Origin: an uncultured Lachnospiraceae bacterium
GTDB lineage: Bacteria; Bacillota; Clostridia; Lachnospirales; Lachnospiraceae
Length of the DNA stretch: 40,196 nt
Assembly: GCA_948470335.1 (NCBI GenBank)
Contig: CAOKOL010000034.1
Span: 1 to 40,196 of the forward strand
Direction: 5' to 3'
The translations under genes were made by a program, and so were the position numbers. Positions within the stretch are counted from its first letter, which is position 1. The number at the start of each line of letters is the position of its first letter. A model generated the notes under the pieces. The model was not told the origin of the DNA. It was given only the letters and a program-made list of their open reading frames with translations, and did no database searches. Positions 31,973 to 40,196 of the stretch are shown piece by piece.

Positions 31973-32539
31973 ATGGCAGGTTTTATTGGAAAAGAAATAA
32001 CGGATTTTACCGTGCAGGCGTATCATAAGGGAACCTTTGAGACGGTGACGAAAGAATCGGTTCTCGGTCACTGGTCGGTTTTCTTTTTTTATCCGGCGGA
32101 CTTTACTTTTGTATGCCCGACGGAACTGGGAGATCTGGCGGATTTTTATGAGGAATTCCGGGAGATCGGCTGCGAGATTTATTCCGTGTCCGAGGATACC
32201 CATTTTGTGCATAAGGCCTGGGCGGACGCTTCCGAGACAATCGGAAAGATTGAATATCCCATGCTGGCAGACCCGGCGGGCCGTCTTGCTTCCTTTTTTG
32301 ATGTGCTGGCGGAAGAAGAAGGACAGGCAGTGCGGGGGACTTTTATCGTAAATCCGGAAGGAAAGATCAGAGCCTATGAGATTCATGACATGGGAATCGG
32401 CCGCAATGCCCAGGAGCTTCTGCGCAAAGTGCAGGCCGCTCAGTATGTGGAGGAGCATGGAGATCAGGTCTGCCCCGCCAAATGGAAACCGGGCGAGGAG
32501 ACGCTGACGCCCAGCCTGGATCTGGTGGGAATTCTGTAG
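31973..32539 (+). CDS. ahpC: Peroxiredoxin AhpC
   Basis: A 188-residue typical 2-Cys peroxiredoxin that reduces H2O2 and organic peroxides. The peroxidatic cysteine is C48 in DFTFVCPTEL; the resolving cysteine is C167 in DQVCPAKW. Length and both motifs match E. coli AhpC. The ATG at 31973 follows AGGAGA. The next gene, 27 bp on, encodes its likely reductant domain. Peroxide detoxification fits an oxygen-sensitive anaerobe. Confidence 0.97.
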   Translation: MAGFIGKEITDFTVQAYHKGTFETVTKESVLGHWSVFFFYPADFTFVCPTELGDLADFYEEFREIGCEIYSVSEDTHFVHKAWADASETIGKIEYPMLADPAGRLASFFDVLAEEEGQAVRGTFIVNPEGKIRAYEIHDMGIGRNAQELLRKVQAAQYVEEHGDQVCPAKWKPGEETLTPSLDLVGIL

Positions 32540-32566
32540 TATCAGAAAGAATACGGGGGTGAGAAA

Positions 32567-33220
32567 ATGATTGACTGCAATCAGTTCGAAGGAACCAGCC
32601 CATTGCTGGATGAGAAACTGCAGGGGGAGCTGAAAGGAATTTTCGGAAAAATGGAAACGGCGGTGACGCTGAAAGCCGTGGTGGACATGGAGGAGGAAAA
32701 GTCCAAAGAGATGGCGCTGTTTTTAAAAACGGCGGCATCGTTAAGCGATCTGCTGACACTGGAGCTGTATACGCCTTTAGAAGCGGAGGCGCTGGAGTTT
32801 GATACGGAGTACCTTCCCGCCACGGGCCTGTATAAAGATGGCATATATTCCGGCGTCTCTTTCCATGGCGTGCCAGGCGGCAGAGAAATCAATTCCTTTG
32901 TGCTGGCCATTTACAATCTGTCCGGTCCCGGTCAGGAAATCGGCAGGGGACTGGTGAAAAAAATTCAGAAGATAAAAAAACCGGCGAATATCAAAGTGTG
33001 TGTTTCCCTGGCCTGTCACCACTGTCCGGCGGTAGTGGCCGCCAGTCAGCGGATTGCCATTCTGAATCCGCTGGTGAAGGCCCAGATGCTGGACGCAAAC
33101 CTGTATCCGGCGCTGGTGGAGCGGTATGGGATTACCCGTGTGCCTTTCGTGATTCTCAATGATGAAACCACCTTTACGGGGCCCAGGACGATAGAGGAGC
33201 TGACGGGGATGCTCGGCTGA
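32567..33220 (+). CDS. Free-standing AhpF N-terminal-domain thioredoxin protein
   Basis: A 217-residue protein with two tandem thioredoxin-like folds, like the N-terminal domain of AhpF. The second fold carries the redox pair C150-H-H-C153 (SLACHHCPAVV), cognate to the CHNCP of AhpF. The FAD/NADH domain of full AhpF (~500 residues) is absent, with no frameshift after the stop, so it is a natural single-domain version. It probably passes electrons to AhpC from thioredoxin reductase or another flavoprotein encoded elsewhere. Its position 27 bp after ahpC with its own AUG and a GGGGG-type ribosome site supports cotranscription. Confidence 0.9.
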   Translation: MIDCNQFEGTSPLLDEKLQGELKGIFGKMETAVTLKAVVDMEEEKSKEMALFLKTAASLSDLLTLELYTPLEAEALEFDTEYLPATGLYKDGIYSGVSFHGVPGGREINSFVLAIYNLSGPGQEIGRGLVKKIQKIKKPANIKVCVSLACHHCPAVVAASQRIAILNPLVKAQMLDANLYPALVERYGITRVPFVILNDETTFTGPRTIEELTGMLG

Positions 33221-33352
33221 TCCGGAGCTGTCGGGAGTCAAATGAAACGGATGTCTGTGTGATCGGATATAGGAAATATGCACAATTGAAACCGGGAATA
33301 AGACACTTTTTTGTGCAGAAAAAGTCGGATTTGTAGAAAATATCAAAAATTA

Positions 33353-33381
33353 TTGCGCATTTATGGATATTATGCTATAGT
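33353..33381 (+). promoter_or_regulatory. Promoter of glpP
   Basis: TTGCGC (33353-33358), a 17-bp spacer and TATAGT (33376-33381), with a start near 33388. A leader terminator follows within 30 nt. Confidence 0.7.
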
Positions 33382-33413
33382 AATTGTAATAAAAATAAAG
33401 AGCGCTGAGAGTG

Positions 33414-33470
33414 AGAGCATAGAGGAAAGCAGCACAGAGATGTTGTGTATTACTATGCTCTTTTCTTATT
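33414..33470 (+). terminator. Leader terminator before glpP
   Basis: Perfect 9-bp arms AGAGCATAG (33414-33422) and CTATGCTCT (33453-33461), with a smaller CACA / TGTTGTG stem inside, followed by TTTCTTATT. It lies between the glpP promoter and its start codon. GlpP of Bacillus binds such leader RNAs when glycerol-3-phosphate is present and prevents termination, so autoregulation is plausible. Confidence 0.7.
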
Positions 33471-33512
33471 CCGGAAATGGTTTTCATGAATGTGGTTCTG
33501 TGTGGAGGAGTT

Positions 33513-34082
33513 ATGCAGGGATTGTTTTATGATATGCTGGAGGCGAATCCGGTAATTGCTGCGGTGAAAGATATGGAAGGTCTGGGGCAGTGCTGCCAGA
33601 CTGAGGAAATCAGGGTGGTTTTTATTCTGTTTGGCGATCTTTGCAGTATCGGCGCAATTGTGGAGCAGGTGAAAGCGGCCGATAAGGTGGCTATGGTGCA
33701 TATGGATCTGGTTCAGGGACTCAGTTCCAAAGAAATTGCCGTAGATTTCATCAAACAGTATACAAAGGCAGATGGAATCATATCCACAAAACCGATGATG
33801 ATTAAACGGGCAAAGGAACTGGAACTGTATACGGTGATGCGCTTTTTCCTTCTGGATTCCATGGCGCTGGAGAACCTGGAGCGGCAGCTTGGGATGCTCA
33901 GGCCGGATGTGATTGAGATCCTTCCGGGCGTGATGCCCAAAATAATCAGGAAAATCTGCGGTCTGGTAAAAGTTCCGGTGATTGCGGGGGGACTGATTAC
34001 CGACAAAGAAGACATTATGGCGGTCCTGTCGGCCGGGGCGATGGCCGTATCTTCCAGCAATCAGGGAACCTGGGCGATGTAA
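33513..34082 (+). CDS. glpP: Glycerol-3-phosphate-responsive antiterminator
   Basis: A 189-residue TIM-barrel-like RNA-binding antiterminator. Family marks are NPVIAAVKDMEGL, VHMDLVQGLSSKEIAVDFI, DGIISTKPMMIKRAKE and EILPGVMPKI, then VPVIAGGLITDKEDI with the phosphate-binding glycine loop. GlpP lets RNA polymerase read through leader terminators of glycerol genes when glycerol-3-phosphate is present. The ATG at 33513 follows GGAGG; upstream in-frame ATGs overlap the leader hairpin and lack sites. It is the first gene of the glycerol cluster. Confidence 0.94.
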   Translation: MQGLFYDMLEANPVIAAVKDMEGLGQCCQTEEIRVVFILFGDLCSIGAIVEQVKAADKVAMVHMDLVQGLSSKEIAVDFIKQYTKADGIISTKPMMIKRAKELELYTVMRFFLLDSMALENLERQLGMLRPDVIEILPGVMPKIIRKICGLVKVPVIAGGLITDKEDIMAVLSAGAMAVSSSNQGTWAM

Positions 34083-34084
34083 TG

Positions 34085-34195
34085 CTGCCGGGGAAGATCA
34101 GCGAGGGAGCGGCAAAACGGCACCGCGGACAGACAAAACGGCAGGCGGTCAGTGATAACGGATTCTATAATCGCTGGAAAGTCCCGGCGGTTTTT
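34085..34195 (+). terminator. Structured leader terminator before glpK
   Basis: CTGCCGGG (34085-34092) pairs with CCCGGCGG (34183-34190) and TTTTT follows at once (34191-34195). Above this 8-bp base, a symmetric 6x6 purine-rich internal loop (GAAGAT against GAAAGT) leads to CAGCGA / TCGCTG (34099-34104 with 34171-34176). A 66-nt apical region contains further small stems. It fills the gap between glpP and glpK and is a good candidate for the GlpP target. Confidence 0.65.
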
Positions 34196-34215
34196 GAATA
34201 AAATGTAATACGTAA

Positions 34216-35739
<1,524 letters not shown>

Positions 35740-35746
35740 GAAAAAT

Positions 35747-35810
35747 CCCGAAGAAACCGAAAAGGGCGGAAGCCTCCCGGAAAAGCCGGAACGGATCGGC
35801 GGGTTTCGGG
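35747..35810 (+). promoter_or_regulatory. Hairpin between glpK and glpF
   Basis: CCCG-AAG-AAACC pairs with GGTTT-CGGG (35802-35810), nine base pairs with a 3-nt bulge. Its apical region is a purine-rich repeat of GGAA and GGAAG motifs. No U-run follows, so it is more likely a processing or stabilising structure than a terminator. The rest of 35811-35922 shows no convincing promoter. Confidence 0.4.
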
Positions 35811-35922
35811 GAAGCTGTGAGAAATTAAGGGAAGTATTGACCGGTATGGAGTTCGTGGATTTGAAGATATATGGAAGATTCACGGATTCGGATACGAATA
35901 AGAATGAATGGGGGAATATAGT

Positions 35923-36633
35923 ATGTTGCCATATATAGCGGAATTTTTAGGAACAATGATGTTGATTATCCTGGGCGACGGCGTTGTTGCCAACGTAACT
36001 CTGAATAAGTCAGGCATGAAGGGAGCCGGTTCCATCCAGATCACCCTTGCCTGGGGTCTTGCGGTTATGGTGCCTGCTTTTATCTTCGGCGCCGCTTCCG
36101 GTGCGCATTTTAATCCGGCGCTGACCATCGCCCTGGCGGCTGACGGCAGCATGGGCTGGAACCTGGTGCCCGGTTATATCGTGGCCCAGATGGCAGGCGG
36201 CTTTTTGGGCGGCTGTATCGTGTACCTGTTATTCAAGGATCAGTTTGACGCCACCGACAATGCGGGAACAAAGCTGGGCGTATTCAGCACCGGCCCTTCC
36301 GTTCCCAATATGCCTCTGAATATTTTAAGCGAAGCCGTGGCAACCTTTATTTTGGTATTCGCAATTAAAGGTATCGCAAATGTGGCTGACTGTGCGCCCG
36401 GACTGAGCAACTTCTTTGTATTCGGAATCATCGTTTCCATCGGTATGTCTTTAGGCGGCCTGACCGGTTACGCTCTGAACCCTGCCCGTGACCTTGGTCC
36501 CAGAATCGCTCATGCGGTGCTTCCGATTAAGGGAAAAGGCAGCTCCAACTGGGGATATGCGCCGGTAGTAATCGTCGGACCCGTGGTGGGCGCGCTTGTG
36601 GCAGTACTGCTGTACGGTGCGATTCCGTGGTAA
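35923..36633 (+). CDS. glpF: Glycerol facilitator
   Basis: A 236-residue aquaglyceroporin with six transmembrane helices and two half-helices. The two NPA motifs are HFNPALT (N64-P65-A66) and ALNPARD. The aspartate after NPAR and the following LGPR are hallmarks of glycerol-conducting members rather than water-only channels. The ATG at 35923 follows GGGGGAA at nine bases. It supplies glycerol to the adjacent kinase. Confidence 0.97.
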   Translation: MLPYIAEFLGTMMLIILGDGVVANVTLNKSGMKGAGSIQITLAWGLAVMVPAFIFGAASGAHFNPALTIALAADGSMGWNLVPGYIVAQMAGGFLGGCIVYLLFKDQFDATDNAGTKLGVFSTGPSVPNMPLNILSEAVATFILVFAIKGIANVADCAPGLSNFFVFGIIVSIGMSLGGLTGYALNPARDLGPRIAHAVLPIKGKGSSNWGYAPVVIVGPVVGALVAVLLYGAIPW

Positions 36634-36765
36634 AATAGGGATTTGTTCCTGTATATGCCAACAGAGGAAAAGCATATGTGTTGCATAAACCATGCGTCTT
36701 TGATAATATGGTAGCAAGTTCGGAATGGCTTTTGAACCCTACCTGAATAAAAAAGGGCAGAGATT

Positions 36766-36902
36766 GGACACCCCATAGTTTTTCCTATGGGGTGTTCCGT
36801 CTAAAAAAGAGCGGCCCACGGCGGAAAAAATGCCGCCGGTACGAGGCCGTCGGCATTCGGCCGACTGTGCCGACGTCTGCTGCGGCAGACACGCAAATGC
36901 GG
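36766..36902 (+). promoter_or_regulatory. Series of GC-rich hairpins upstream of the GlpA-like gene
   Basis: The 309-bp gap from 36634 to 36942 holds four stems. They are ACACCCCATAG / CTATGGGGTGT (36768-36795), CGGCGG / CCGCCG (about 36820-36838), GTCGGC-ATTC-GGCCGAC (about 36848-36866) and GTCTGC-TGCG-GCAGAC (about 36875-36892). None is followed by a good U-run on the plus strand. They could form a structured leader or an intergenic processing region. I see no open frame or promoter of quality here. Confidence 0.5.
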
Positions 36903-36942
36903 ATAAACGCAGGTAAACTTAGTGTAGAAGGAGAAATGTCAG

Positions 36943-38379
36943 ATGTATGATGTGATTATAATCGGGGCTGGCGTGTCCGGTGCGGCAGCGGCCAGGGAAC
37001 TGACCCGTTATAAGCTTTCAGTGTGTGTGCTGGAAAAAGAGGAAGACGTCTGCTGCGGAACCACAAAGGCCAACAGCGCCATCGTCCATGCCGGATATGA
37101 CGCTGCTCATGGTTCTCTGATGGCGAAGCTGAACGTAGAGGGAAATCAGATGATGGAGGCATTGTCCAAAGAGCTGGACTTTCCCTTCACCCGCAACGGT
37201 TCCCTGGTGGTCTGCACGGACGAAACCCAGATGGAAGGCCTGAAAAATCTGTACGAGAACGGCGTGAAAAACGGGGTGGAAGGTCTGCGGATTATTGACA
37301 GGGATGAGCTGAAACAGATGGAGCCCAACATAGCGGACGAGGCGGTGGCGGCATTGTATGCCCCTACGGGCGGCATTGTGTGTCCGTTCGGGCTGAATAT
37401 CGCTCTGGCAGAAAACGCCGCGGCCAATGGCGCTGAGTTTTTCTTTGACACAAAGGTGGAGCAGATTCGCCCCGTGGAAAACGGATATGAACTGTCTACC
37501 AATAAGGGAACTTATACGGGCCGCTGCGTGGTAAATGCGGCAGGCGTCTGCGCCGATCTGATTCACAACATGGTCAGTGAAAAGAAGATGAAGATCATTC
37601 CCAGAAAGGGAGAGTACTTCCTGTTAGATAAAAGCGCCGGAAGCCATGTGAGCCATACGATTTTCGCCCTGCCCGGCAAATACGGCAAAGGAGTTCTGGT
37701 ATCTCCCACGGTTCACGGAAACCTGCTGGTAGGACCTACCGCCACGGATATTGAAAATAAAGAAGGTGTGAATACCACCAGAGCCGGACTGGACGAAGTG
37801 TCCGAAAAATCAAGGATTACGGTAAAAGATCTGCCGCTGCGTCAGGTAATCACTTCCTTTGCGGGTCTGCGCGCCCATGAGGAAGGCCATGAATTTATTA
37901 TTGAAGAAGTGAAGGACGCACCGGGCTTTATCGACTGCGCGGGCATTGAGTCTCCGGGACTCAGCAGCGGTCCGGCCATCGGCGTAATGGTGGCTTCTAT
38001 CGTGAAGGAGAAGCTGAACGCCCAGGAGAATCCGGCATTCAACGGCACGAGAAAAGGGATTCTGAATCCCGAAACCCTGTCTTTGGAAGAACGCAACGAA
38101 CTGATCCGCAAAAATCCTGCTTACGGAAATATTATCTGCCGCTGCGAAATGATTTCGGAGGGCGAGATTTTAGACGCCATCAGGCGGCCGCTGGGCGCCC
38201 GTTCCTTAGACGGCGTGAAGCGGCGGACCAGAGCCGGTATGGGACGGTGCCAGGCCGGATTCTGTTCGCCCAGAACCATGGAGATTCTGGCAAGGGAGCT
38301 TAACAGCCCTATGTTTGACATTACCAAGTCCGGCGGCGGCTCTCAGATCGTGGTAGGCACCAACAAAGACCGGATATAA
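36943..38379 (+). CDS. GlpA-like FAD dehydrogenase with BFD iron-sulfur domain
   Basis: A 478-residue flavoprotein. Residues 3-33 carry the FAD-binding dinucleotide fold (IIGAGVSGAAAARELTRY, then E). The DAO domain runs to ~370. Residues ~395-445 form a BFD-like [2Fe-2S] module with C399-R-C401 and C436-x4-C441 (CQAGFC). Anaerobic GlpA proteins share this layout and oxidise glycerol-3-phosphate to dihydroxyacetone phosphate. With glpK and glpF upstream, that reaction is the natural assignment, though database names for such proteins are usually generic. GAAGGAG lies before the ATG. It is 16 bp from the next oxidoreductase. Confidence 0.9.
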   Translation: MYDVIIIGAGVSGAAAARELTRYKLSVCVLEKEEDVCCGTTKANSAIVHAGYDAAHGSLMAKLNVEGNQMMEALSKELDFPFTRNGSLVVCTDETQMEGLKNLYENGVKNGVEGLRIIDRDELKQMEPNIADEAVAALYAPTGGIVCPFGLNIALAENAAANGAEFFFDTKVEQIRPVENGYELSTNKGTYTGRCVVNAAGVCADLIHNMVSEKKMKIIPRKGEYFLLDKSAGSHVSHTIFALPGKYGKGVLVSPTVHGNLLVGPTATDIENKEGVNTTRAGLDEVSEKSRITVKDLPLRQVITSFAGLRAHEEGHEFIIEEVKDAPGFIDCAGIESPGLSSGPAIGVMVASIVKEKLNAQENPAFNGTRKGILNPETLSLEERNELIRKNPAYGNIICRCEMISEGEILDAIRRPLGARSLDGVKRRTRAGMGRCQAGFCSPRTMEILARELNSPMFDITKSGGGSQIVVGTNKDRI

Positions 38380-38395
38380 GGAGGGGCGGGAATTT

Positions 38396-39661
38396 ATGAA
38401 AGCATATGATATTGTAATCATCGGCGGCGGCCCCGCAGGTCTGGCGGCGGCAGCTTCCGCGAAAAGAAACGGCACGGACAGCATTCTGATTCTGGAGAGG
38501 GACAGGGAGCTGGGCGGCATTTTAAACCAGTGTATCCACAATGGCTTCGGACTTCATACCTTTAAGGAAGAACTGACCGGACCGGAGTACGCCGGGCGGT
38601 TTATCGACCAGGTAAAGGAGCTGGGCATCGAATACAGGCTGAATACCATGGTGATGGATATCAGTCATGAAAAGGTGGTTACGGCCATGAACCGGGAAGA
38701 AGGCATGTTCCGGATTCAGGCGAAAGCCGTGATTCTGGCTATGGGATGCAGAGAGCGCTCCAGAGGCGCGCTGAATATCCCCGGCTACCGTCCCGCAGGC
38801 ATCTTTTCCGCGGGTACGGCCCAGCGGCTTGTGAATATGGAAGGCTATATGCCCGGCCGCAAGGTGGTGATCCTGGGCTCCGGCGATATCGGCCTGATTA
38901 TGGCGAGACGTATGACGCTGGAAGGCGCGGAAGTCAAGGTGGTGGCAGAGCTGATGCCTTACTCCGGCGGCCTGAAACGAAATATTGTCCAGTGTCTGGA
39001 TGATTTTGGAATCCCGCTGAAACTGAGCCATACCGTGGTGGAGATTCGGGGAAAAGAGAGAGTGGAAGGAATCACGCTGGCACAGGTTGACGAGCGCGGC
39101 AAGCCCATCCCCGGCACCGAGGAAGATTACGAGTGCGATACACTCCTTCTGTCCGTGGGACTGATTCCGGAAAATGAGCTGTCAAGAGGAATGGGCGTGG
39201 AGATGAATCCCGTTACCTCCGGCCCCAGTGTAAATGAAAGTCTGGAAACCAGCCTGGAGGGCGTATTCGCCTGCGGAAACGTACTCCATGTACATGATCT
39301 GGTGGATTTCGTGTCCGAGGAGGCTGCGGCCGCGGGCCGGAACGCCGCGAACTATGTGCAGGGGAAACGGCAGAAGGACAGCAAAAAGACGGTTCATCTG
39401 AAACCGGAGAACGGCGTCCGCTATACGGTGCCCGTTACCATCTGTCCGGAGCGTATGGACGAGACACAGATTGTCCGGTTCCGGGTAGGAAATGTGTATA
39501 AAAACTGTTATATCGGCGTTTATTTAAACGATGAGCGGATTCTTCATAAAAAACGTCAGGTAATGGCGCCGGGAGAGATGGAAGAAGTGAAGCTGGAGCG
39601 GGAAAAGCTGCTGGCCGTGAAAGACCTGGAAACCATTACCATTCGGATAGAGGAGGAATAG
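38396..39661 (+). CDS. FAD/NAD-dependent oxidoreductase partner
   Basis: A 421-residue pyridine-nucleotide-disulfide-type oxidoreductase. The FAD fold is IIGGGPAGLAAAASAKRNG (residues 7-25). A second NAD(P) fold is VVILGSGDIGLIMARRM near 160, and GVFACGNVLHVHDLVD near 290 closes the FAD site. A redox CxxC pair is lacking. Family relatives sit beside GlpA-like and DUF1667 proteins and probably take electrons from glycerol-3-phosphate oxidation to an acceptor, standing in for GlpB. AAGGAGG lies before the ATG and the next gene begins four bases after the stop. Confidence 0.9.
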   Translation: MKAYDIVIIGGGPAGLAAAASAKRNGTDSILILERDRELGGILNQCIHNGFGLHTFKEELTGPEYAGRFIDQVKELGIEYRLNTMVMDISHEKVVTAMNREEGMFRIQAKAVILAMGCRERSRGALNIPGYRPAGIFSAGTAQRLVNMEGYMPGRKVVILGSGDIGLIMARRMTLEGAEVKVVAELMPYSGGLKRNIVQCLDDFGIPLKLSHTVVEIRGKERVEGITLAQVDERGKPIPGTEEDYECDTLLLSVGLIPENELSRGMGVEMNPVTSGPSVNESLETSLEGVFACGNVLHVHDLVDFVSEEAAAAGRNAANYVQGKRQKDSKKTVHLKPENGVRYTVPVTICPERMDETQIVRFRVGNVYKNCYIGVYLNDERILHKKRQVMAPGEMEEVKLEREKLLAVKDLETITIRIEEE

Positions 39662-39665
39662 CAGG

Positions 39666-40022
39666 ATGGAAAAGAGAGAATTAATCTGCATCGGCTGTCC
39701 GATGGGCTGTCCGCTGACAGTGGAGATGAACGGAGCGGAAGTGGTAAGCGTGGCGGGACACACCTGCAAGCGCGGCGCGACTTACGCTGAGAAGGAAGTG
39801 ACCAATCCCACCAGAATCGTTACCAGCACGGTCCGGGTTCTGGGCGGCATGGCGGAGATGGTTTCCGTCAAGACGGCGGAGGATATCCCGAAAGCAAAGA
39901 TTTTCGACTGCGTGAAGGCGCTGAAAGATATTACGGTCAACGCGCCTGTTCACATCGGCGACGTAATTCTGGCCGACGTGGCGGGAACCGGCGTAAATAT
40001 TGTAGCGACAAAGAACGCGTAA
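39666..40022 (+). CDS. DUF1667 small iron-sulfur protein
   Basis: A 118-residue protein. C8-x2-C11-x3-C15 (LICIGCPMGCPL) and C34 (HTCKRG) suggest four ligands for one Fe-S cluster. The rest is a compact beta-rich domain ending INIVAT-like. DUF1667 proteins regularly accompany GlpA-like and FAD/NAD oxidoreductases in anaerobes. The three genes here are separated by 16 and 4 bp, so they probably form one enzyme complex in which this protein wires electrons in place of GlpC. The ribosome site is AGGAGGAATAGCAGG overlapping the end of the previous gene. Confidence 0.92.
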   Translation: MEKRELICIGCPMGCPLTVEMNGAEVVSVAGHTCKRGATYAEKEVTNPTRIVTSTVRVLGGMAEMVSVKTAEDIPKAKIFDCVKALKDITVNAPVHIGDVILADVAGTGVNIVATKNA

Positions 40023-40024
40023 AA

Positions 40025-40196
40025 CAGGGTGCGGCGGAACAATAAACAGCAAAAGCCCGAATAAGCCCCGGAAGGATTTACGGACGCTTGCGGCCGGAAA
40101 TTCTTCCAGGTGAAGGGGCTTAGGAGGGGTGCAGCGGAACGATAAACAGCAAAAGCCCGAATAAGCCCCGGAAGGATTTACGGACGCTTGCGGCCG
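40025..40196 (+). repeat. Tandem structured elements, 100-bp period
   Basis: GCGGCGGAAC at 40031 and GCAGCGGAAC at 40131 begin two nearly identical units exactly 100 bp apart. The second is cut by the window end. Each unit folds as TAAGCCCC / GGGGCTTA (40062-40069 with 40115-40122), then GGAAGGATTT / AAATTCTTCC (40070-40079 with 40098-40107), then CGG-A-CG / CG-G-CCG with a CTTG loop (40081-40096). The sequence aligns with the metY and araD leader elements, in the same orientation as the glycerol genes. More copies probably follow to the right. Confidence 0.85.

Noticed and set aside
40025..40196. CRISPR array at the right edge
   Set aside because: The 100-bp units are nearly identical throughout, with no unique spacers between short repeats.

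Overview
This 40.2-kb window looks like chromosome from a moderately GC-rich anaerobic Firmicute, most likely a gut Lachnospiraceae / Clostridium cluster XIVa relative. The reasons are strong AGGAGG-type ribosome sites, sigma-A promoters, GlpP antitermination, an AraR repressor of GntR type, a TxpA-like type I toxin, the GGGtGRT/NifU-like gene pair and a DUF1667 glycerol module. The family is inferred; no marker gene in the window fixes it.

Left part (1-14.8 kb) is a patchwork. It opens with a tyrosine integrase (minus strand) whose ribosome site sits in a hairpin. Next is an unannotated 27-residue holin-like toxin with a convergent antisense RNA. A YafY/WYL regulator divergent from a DJ-1/PfpI protein follows, then a GNAT remnant, a hypothetical gene split by one in-frame stop, and a MATE exporter. 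Beyond a bidirectional terminator, minus-strand genes encode GGGtGRT protein, a NifU-like protein, a flavodoxin-like reductase, the C-terminal stub of an AlbA_2-type ATPase protein, an MFS transporter, O-acetylhomoserine sulfhydrylase and MiaB. A decayed copy of the miaB 5' end, joined to an antitoxin-like tail, lies just upstream of miaB.

Middle part (14.8-17.8 kb, plus strand) holds a Gfo/Idh/MocA oxidoreductase, a GNAT acetyltransferase, and a translationally coupled pair: KptA (tRNA 2'-phosphotransferase) and a macrodomain protein.

The L-arabinose region (17.9-31.7 kb) encodes a lipoprotein sugar receptor, its ATPase and two permeases (YtfQ-YtfR-YtfT-YjfF type), AraR, AraA, an FGGY kinase probably acting as ribulokinase, AraD, transketolase and an FSA/TalC-type transaldolase. 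Together they take arabinose(furanose) from uptake to the non-oxidative pentose phosphate pathway. Two AraR-like boxes flank the transporter promoter.

Right part (32-40 kb) carries AhpC with a free-standing AhpF N-terminal-domain protein, then a glycerol cluster: GlpP, GlpK, GlpF, a GlpA-like flavoprotein with a BFD iron-sulfur domain, a second FAD/NAD oxidoreductase and a DUF1667 protein. The glpP and glpK leaders carry terminator hairpins suited to antitermination.

The most striking unexplained signal is a family of ~110-nt structured elements. They lie in sense orientation directly before the Shine-Dalgarno of metY, araA, araD and tkt, and occur as 100-bp-period tandem copies at the right edge. 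They end in a conserved GCGGAAC 7-9 nt before the Shine-Dalgarno and show compensatory stem changes. I do not recognise them as a known riboswitch class.
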